From positions 54,119 through 75,953 of the forward strand of contig NW_014577127.1 of the NCBI RefSeq assembly GCF_000485595.1: a stretch of 21,835 bases of DNA. Direction: 5' to 3'. The notes under the pieces are model-generated. The model was not told the origin of the DNA and ran no database searches. It worked only from the letters and a program-made list of their open reading frames with translations. Of the stretch, positions 17,546 through 21,835 are shown piece by piece (the first letter of the stretch is position 1; every line of letters begins with the position of its first letter). Both the position numbers and the translations under genes were made by a program. The DNA comes from Priapulus caudatus. Taxonomy: Eukaryota > Priapulida > Priapulimorpha > Priapulimorphida > Priapulidae.

Positions 17546-18353
17546 ATGAGCGAACTGACTAAGGGTGTCAAATTGATGAAAAATAATAAAGCTGACGGAC
17601 TTGACGATATCTTGACGATAAAAATGGCCTCTCACAAAGAAGTGTCCTGGCCCCTCTGCTCTTTAATCTATACACAAATGACCAGCCAGTACACACAAAC
17701 ACTAGGAGTTTCCTTTATGCAGATGACCTCTGCATTGCTTCACAAAAACAGTCCTAATTGGCGAAGCCGAACGATCCATCACCGATGCTCTCGCAGGCCT
17801 GGGCCTAACCACCTACTACACAGCAAACCATCTACGAGCCAATCCCGGAAAAACTCAAATAAGTGCCTTCCATCTAAAGAACAAGGAGGCGAACCGCCAA
17901 CTGAAAGTCAAATGGTATGACAAATGGCTGAAACATACCTATAGCCCAGTCTACCTAGGTGTTACTTTAGACCGCTTTCTAACTTACAAGAGTCACATCA
18001 TCAAGACAAAGGCCAAAGTGGGTGCCAGAAACAGTATTCTAAAGAAGTTGGCTAATACTAAATGGGGAACAGACGCCGGGACAATCAGAACCACTGCTAT
18101 CGCCCTGTGCTACTCTGCGACTGAGTATGCGTGCCCTATCTGGAGTAGGTCGCCCCACGCTGCAAAAATTGACCCAGTTCTGAACATTGCCTGCAGAGCT
18201 ATTTCTGGATGCTTGAGGCCAACCAACGTAGATGAACTATACCTGCTCTGTGGCATCGCTCCTCCACACGTTAGACGAATGGCTTCATCCCAAGTAGAGA
18301 AACTTAACCAAGAAAATGACCCTCGCCACCCCTCTTCCACCATGAAACAGTAA
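17546..18353 (+). pseudogene. LINE reverse transcriptase remnant with internal deletion
   Basis: The first frame has the N-terminal block NNKADGLDDILT (about 17581-17616), then jumps within about 40 nt to a VLAPLLFN.YTNDQ-like region that normally lies some 150-200 residues further on. The active-site box F-L-Y-A-D-D is readable at 17710-17727 in a shifted frame. After more frame changes the C-terminal domain is clean at 18018-18353 (RNSILKKLANTKWG, EYACPIWSRSPH, GCLRPT, CGIAPP). The missing part contains the first catalytic Asp region, so the enzyme would be dead whatever the frameshifts. Confidence 0.8.
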
Positions 18354-18616
18354 AGAAGAGACTAAAGTCCAGGCACAGTTACATCCACGCGGTTCAACCC
18401 CTGGATGGCAACTTCCAAAACTACAGGATCGCCCAATTGTCAAAGCATCTTCAGGCAAGCCAACATAAGCTTTCACTCAGACCCCAGGAATCCCTCCCAC
18501 CCGGAGCAAACGAGGTATGGCCGACGTGGTTATGCCTAAATCGCCTCAGAACAGGGTTTGGTCGATGTAGGGCACTCATGCAGAACTGGGGATACACTAA
18601 AGATGTCCCAATCGAA

Positions 18617-18735
18617 TGCGACTGCGGGCAGGACCAGACTATGGGAAATCTCATGAAATGCCACCTATTACCAGAGCTCGGTAGCCCTGGAGGCTTTCAA
18701 CCACTGTGCCAAGACCTGTGTAGTAGTGGTAGTGG
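18617..18735 (+). mobile_element. LINE 3' terminus with TAG-rich tail
   Basis: CDCGQDQTM is followed by a divergent HLL.C-like region, the usual end of this LINE's coding sequence. It is followed by CAAGACCTGTG and a TAGTAGTGGTAGTGG tail at about 18720-18735. The last ~88 bp (18648-18735) recur at 20907-20985. Confidence 0.8.
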
Positions 18736-19224
18736 AATATATATATATGTGTATATATATATATGAACTCGCAGAATACACATACTGTACTCTAAACGAG
18801 TTTTGTTTCATGTCCCGAGTTGACAGTTTGAGAAAACGCGTGTGAGAGATGGTACAGTTTTATGTATGTAATCAGGAGTTTTAGCAATGTGATTATTATA
18901 TAACTGTTATAATCACTCATTTTACGATCATGAAACAGGAATAGCTACAGCAAGTGGCGTGTGTAACGGCGCTGGTTGACATCAAACGGGAATATGTTAA
19001 CATGCTGTAATTGTATGTGGCTTTTGAGATTTGTGTCTGAATGATTGTGATGTACATTTTTGATATCCCCGGTTTTTCCAGTCTAAAATTGTTGCTCGTT
19101 TGTATCGTTTTGCCACGTTCATTGTAAATAAATGACATTCCTTTTCTACAATTTTTTATCAGAACATGTATATAATTATTTGCATTTTTCGTTCGCCATA
19201 TTTAAGTATGCATTTAAAAATATA

Positions 19225-19423
19225 CAAACGGACAGGGAAAAAATTTATTTTTCGGGGGCTACTTTTCAAGCTCGCGTGCATGAAAATAGCACTCTAAAAT
19301 TTGGTTTGCATTGAACTCTATGCAAATTTCCGTGGGCTCTTCTGGGCATTTCCGGGGCTCTTTTTTGCATTTCGGGGTCTAAATCGCCCTGAGCCCCCGT
19401 TTATTTTTTTCACTGCAAACGGA
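19225..19423. mobile_element. 183-bp non-autonomous hAT MITE with 8-bp target site duplication
   Basis: The element (19233-19415) begins CAGGGAAAAAAT and ends with the complement of CAGTGAAAAAAAT. Both termini continue to a shared CGGGGGCT block, giving imperfect inverted repeats of about 27 bp. It is flanked by exact CAAACGGA duplications (19225-19232 and 19416-19423). CAG-type termini with an 8-bp duplication are the hallmark of the hAT superfamily. The interior carries three related GGGCTCTT/GGGGTCT..GCATTTC segments and no coding capacity, so it would need a transposase from elsewhere. Confidence 0.9.
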
Positions 19424-20361
19424 TATATATATAAACACGCACAGGCGGGCGTGCGTGCGTGCTGCCGGGCGTTCGTTCGTGCGTGCATGTGTGTATGTGC
19501 TCGTATTTGTTCATAGTACTTGCTCATCAAGGGAGCATAGGCCTTCCACAAATTTCCTGCAGTGGAATCGGTTTCTCAATTTCCTTCCAGGCTGTTCTTG
19601 GTTCTTTCAGTTCGGCCTCAACAAATCTCCTCTTATCTATCTTATCTACAAATTTCCCCTTATCTAGGCGTTCTTAGAACGTCTCTATTGTGAGTTTCAG
19701 GGTAGGCTTTTGTCTGCTGGTTTTGTAGTGGAAGTGTGGTTTGTTGTGGAATGGTCTATCCTCTATAACCTTCCCACTATATTACTTGCGTCTTATTTTG
19801 GCTTGACTTTATTCATTCTCTTCGTTTTTCAATGGATATTTGTTCCTAATAGTGTTCTTCAATGTATGCACATGATAAAGAACGCATTATCCTTGCCAGA
19901 AAGTACAATGGACATTTGTTCCGGAATGTTTGAAGTTTTTTGTTTGTTCTTCTTGCTGTTTTCCAAGTTTCTATTTCGTTTGTAAAACTAACTGAATAGC
20001 AGCATTAAAAATGATATTTTATTTACCGTGGGTTACCTCTGTTTTTTTCCCCACATGACATTGCTTAGTTACCTAAATATACTCACTTCTCCCAACTAGA
20101 GGTCCTACGTTCAGTGTCATAATTTTGGTATGTATTTGGGATGAAGCGCAGCCCTTTTAATTGTGTTTGATTGGTCGATATCGAGTAGTATGGTGGCTGC
20201 GTTCGTTGGAAGCTTGCCCTGCGTTTGTTTTAGTTTTTGTCTCAAGTTACTTGAAATTAGTGCTATATGTCATCAGCAAACTATGTTTTATCAGGAACAT
20301 TTGTTGCCCGGGGGGGGGGGCACTTCCATTGTTAAAGGTACTGGGGACGTGCCGCTGAACA

Positions 20362-20489
20362 GGGTATATTTTCCGAACATCATTATTGGCACAGGGTATA
20401 TTTGCCGAACATCATTATGGGCACAGGGTATATTTTCCGAACATCATTATTGGCACAGGGTATATTTGCCGAACATCATTATGGGCACA
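20362..20489. repeat. Four-unit 32-bp tandem repeat in copy 2
   Basis: Exact 32-bp units at 20362, 20394, 20426 and 20458 alternate between form A (TATTTTCC..TTATTGGC) and form B (TATTTGCC..TTATGGGC). The order is A-B-A-B, so the array arose by duplication of a 64-bp A-B pair, equivalent to the two units in copy 1. There are no spacers, so it is not a CRISPR array. Confidence 0.92.
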
Positions 20490-20514
20490 GGGTTATCTAA
20501 ATACACACCCATCA

Positions 20515-20641
20515 AGCTGATATTGGACCAATGTTGGCAAAACAATATTGGACAAATATAGGCAGATATTGGGCCAATATTGGCAAAACAATATTGGGCC
20601 AATATCACCAGGCCGATATTGGACCAATATCTGCCTATATT
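20515..20641. repeat. ATATTGG(G)CCAATAT palindrome cluster in copy 2
   Basis: Same structure as in copy 1. The 18-bp arms AATATAGGCAGATATTGG (20555-20572) and its complement (20624-20641) are unchanged, although the region between them and to their left has small differences. Confidence 0.85.
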
Positions 20642-20905
20642 GACAGGACAGGACATAACCGAAATGTGCAATATTGCAACAGGGTATACTTTTTAGTGCA
20701 GTATATTGGGACAGGGTGTATTTTAAGGCACAAAGCGGTTTGCGGCAGGGTCAGGTTTTCAAGGTCCCGGAGGCACCCCTTACCCAGTTCCGAGGCGAGT
20801 GCCGCCCCGGCATTTGTTTCCACTCTAATCTGAGGTTTCATCCAGGCCTTGGGTGATTGTTATGAGTACGGTACGTATTTGGTGTTATATATATATATAT
20901 ATATA

Positions 20906-20985
20906 GCTCATGAAATGCCACCTATTACCAGAGTCGGTACCCTGGAGGCTTTCAACCACTGTGCCAGACCTGTTAGTAGTGGTAG
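20906..20985 (+). mobile_element. Second copy of the LINE 3' end (about 80 bp, 5'-truncated)
   Basis: GCTCATGAAATGCCACC through ACTGTGCCAGACCTGT repeats 18648-18720 with four single-base losses, then runs into TAGTAGTGGTAGTG. It is either a very short 5'-truncated LINE insertion, or the other half of one LINE tail duplicated around repeat copy 2. Confidence 0.8.
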
Positions 20986-21105
20986 TGTAGTAGTGGGTAG
21001 TAGTGGAGTGGTAGTGGTAGTATAGTAGTAGTAGTAGTAGCAGTAGCAGTAGCAGTAGCAGTAGCAGTAGCAGTAGCAGTAGCAGTAGCAGTTAGCAGTA
21101 GCAGT

Positions 21106-21139
<34 letters not shown>

Positions 21140-21160
21140 CAGTAGTAGTATAGTATAGTA

Positions 21161-21226
<66 letters not shown>

Positions 21227-21296
21227 CAGTAGTATAGTAGTATAGTAGTATAGTAGTAGTAACAGTAGCAGTAGCAGTAGCAGTAGCAGTAGAGGT
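20986..21296. repeat. TAG / AGTAGC / CAG trinucleotide array
   Basis: The order is degenerate TAG/TGG units, (TAG)n, a hexamer run alternating CAG and TAG (about 21040-21110), a pure (CAG) run of about 10 units (about 21107-21138), (TAG)n of about 20 units, and again CAG-TAG hexamers. It then grades into GGT/GGC units (to about 21340) and CAG/CAA units (to about 21430). Minus-strand frames of Tyr, Thr or Leu runs are artefacts. Confidence 0.95.
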
Positions 21297-21430
21297 AGCG
21301 GTGGCGGTGGCGGGGGCGGTGCGGCGATGTGGCGGTACGTGGTGGTGATAGCAGCAGCAGCAGCAACAGCAATACAACCACCCCACCAGTAGCAGCAACA
21401 GCAGCACCAACAGTAGCAGCTGCAGCAGTG

Positions 21431-21633
21431 GCATGAGTCCTGTCGCTTTACGCACTTTGTAATTTAATTTGCGAACGACCAGTTGTTACATGAGTAGGCT
21501 CTCGCCTCGCGACATTTCTTAATTTATTTACTAATTTGTTTACAATTTTGACTTTCATGTTGCGTAATTGCAAACGCTGTAACATATAAGATGTTCGTAC
21601 ATCACTGCCTATAATTACATATTTAGTGTACAC
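21431..21633. other. Short unique segment between trinucleotide and CA arrays
   Basis: AT-rich, with no gene recognised. A minus-strand frame crossing it is open only because it enters the CA tract. Confidence 0.5.

Positions 21634-21835
<202 letters not shown>

Larger units (their letters stand above)
16147..18735 (+). mobile_element. Defective APE-type non-LTR retrotransposon (LINE)
   Basis: On one strand and in order lie an untranslated leader, an APE endonuclease region (16278-17028), a linker, a reverse transcriptase remnant (about 17546-18353), a C-terminal CDCG..QTM.. region near 18617-18650, and a TAG/TGG-rich tail. Frames change several times and stops interrupt them. An internal deletion has removed much of the reverse transcriptase between the N-terminal KADGLDDILT block and the palm segment before YADD. 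The conserved blocks (SRKAWKT-like, EYACPIWSRSPH, GCLRPT, CGIAPPHVRR) belong to a LINE family widespread in invertebrates; I place it only broadly in the Jockey/I-like APE group. It is immobile by itself. Confidence 0.88.
18737..20905. repeat. Unclassified ~2 kb interspersed repeat, copy 2
   Basis: Direct copy of 9742-11752. It contains the hAT MITE (19233-19415) that copy 1 lacks and four rather than two 32-bp tandem units. A ~95-bp segment is missing near 20025. Most other differences from copy 1 are single-base insertions or deletions rather than substitutions. It begins in (TA)n directly after the LINE tail and ends in (TA)n directly before a second LINE tail, so it sits as an insert between two LINE 3' ends. 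Confidence 0.85.

Noticed and set aside
20362-20489. Possible CRISPR-like array
   Set aside because: The 32-bp units are directly tandem without spacers, and the host is a eukaryote.
20908-21455. Minus-strand frames of Tyr, Thr, Ala and Leu runs
   Set aside because: They are produced by TAG/CAG trinucleotides and lack any non-repeat domain.

Overview
This is a window of eukaryotic, almost certainly invertebrate-animal, nuclear DNA. It holds one well-preserved multi-exon gene on the + strand, followed by about 13 kb of repeats and decayed transposons. Spliced exons with GT..AG junctions, long microsatellites, MITEs, an APE-type LINE and a FOXN1/4-class forkhead gene all point to a bilaterian, probably marine, genome. 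I cannot name the species or the phylum from the sequence alone.

Region 1 (1-2400) is the 5' flank. It holds a likely transposon end at the left edge, a short A-rich tandem repeat, a palindrome carrying two TAATTA homeodomain-type sites, and a possible promoter and 5'UTR exon with two CCAAT boxes. Region 2 (2401-8143) is the forkhead transcription factor gene. Five coding exons (2430-3055, 4628-4670, 6509-6698, 7112-7284, 7874-8143) join in frame into a 433-residue protein. The forkhead domain is split over exons 1, 2 and 3, and the C-terminus ends in the GNKPVALI-type tail of FOXN4 relatives. Its introns carry a hairpin repeat, an 18-bp perfect palindrome, and a 406-bp PIF/Harbinger-like MITE with a second 79-bp foldback element inside it.

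Region 3 (8144-12477) is the 3' flank followed by copy 1 of an unclassified ~2 kb repeat bounded by (TA)n. Region 4 (12478-14427) is a 0.5 kb (GT)n tract and a 1 kb CCGT/CCAT tetranucleotide array, separated by unique DNA that holds a tiny TSD-flanked palindrome. Region 5 (14428-16075) contains a decayed fragment of a SWIM zinc-finger protein. Region 6 (16076-18735) is a (TAG)n tract and a defective LINE with an APE endonuclease part, a deleted reverse transcriptase core that still shows YADD, and a zinc-knuckle-like 3' end. Region 7 (18736-20906) is copy 2 of the ~2 kb repeat, sandwiched between two copies of the LINE 3' end. The window ends in TAG/CAG trinucleotide arrays and a (CA)n tract.

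The most informative signal comes from comparing the two ~2 kb copies. Copy 2 contains a 183-bp hAT-type MITE with an exact 8-bp target site duplication. Copy 1, at the same site, carries the two target duplications joined as CAAACGG-TG-AAACGGA. That is the complementary-base footprint expected after hAT excision through flanking hairpins. The window therefore appears to preserve both the filled and the excised states of one insertion. I found no new multi-gene system. The rest is recognisable gene and repeat biology, with some unclassified repeats.
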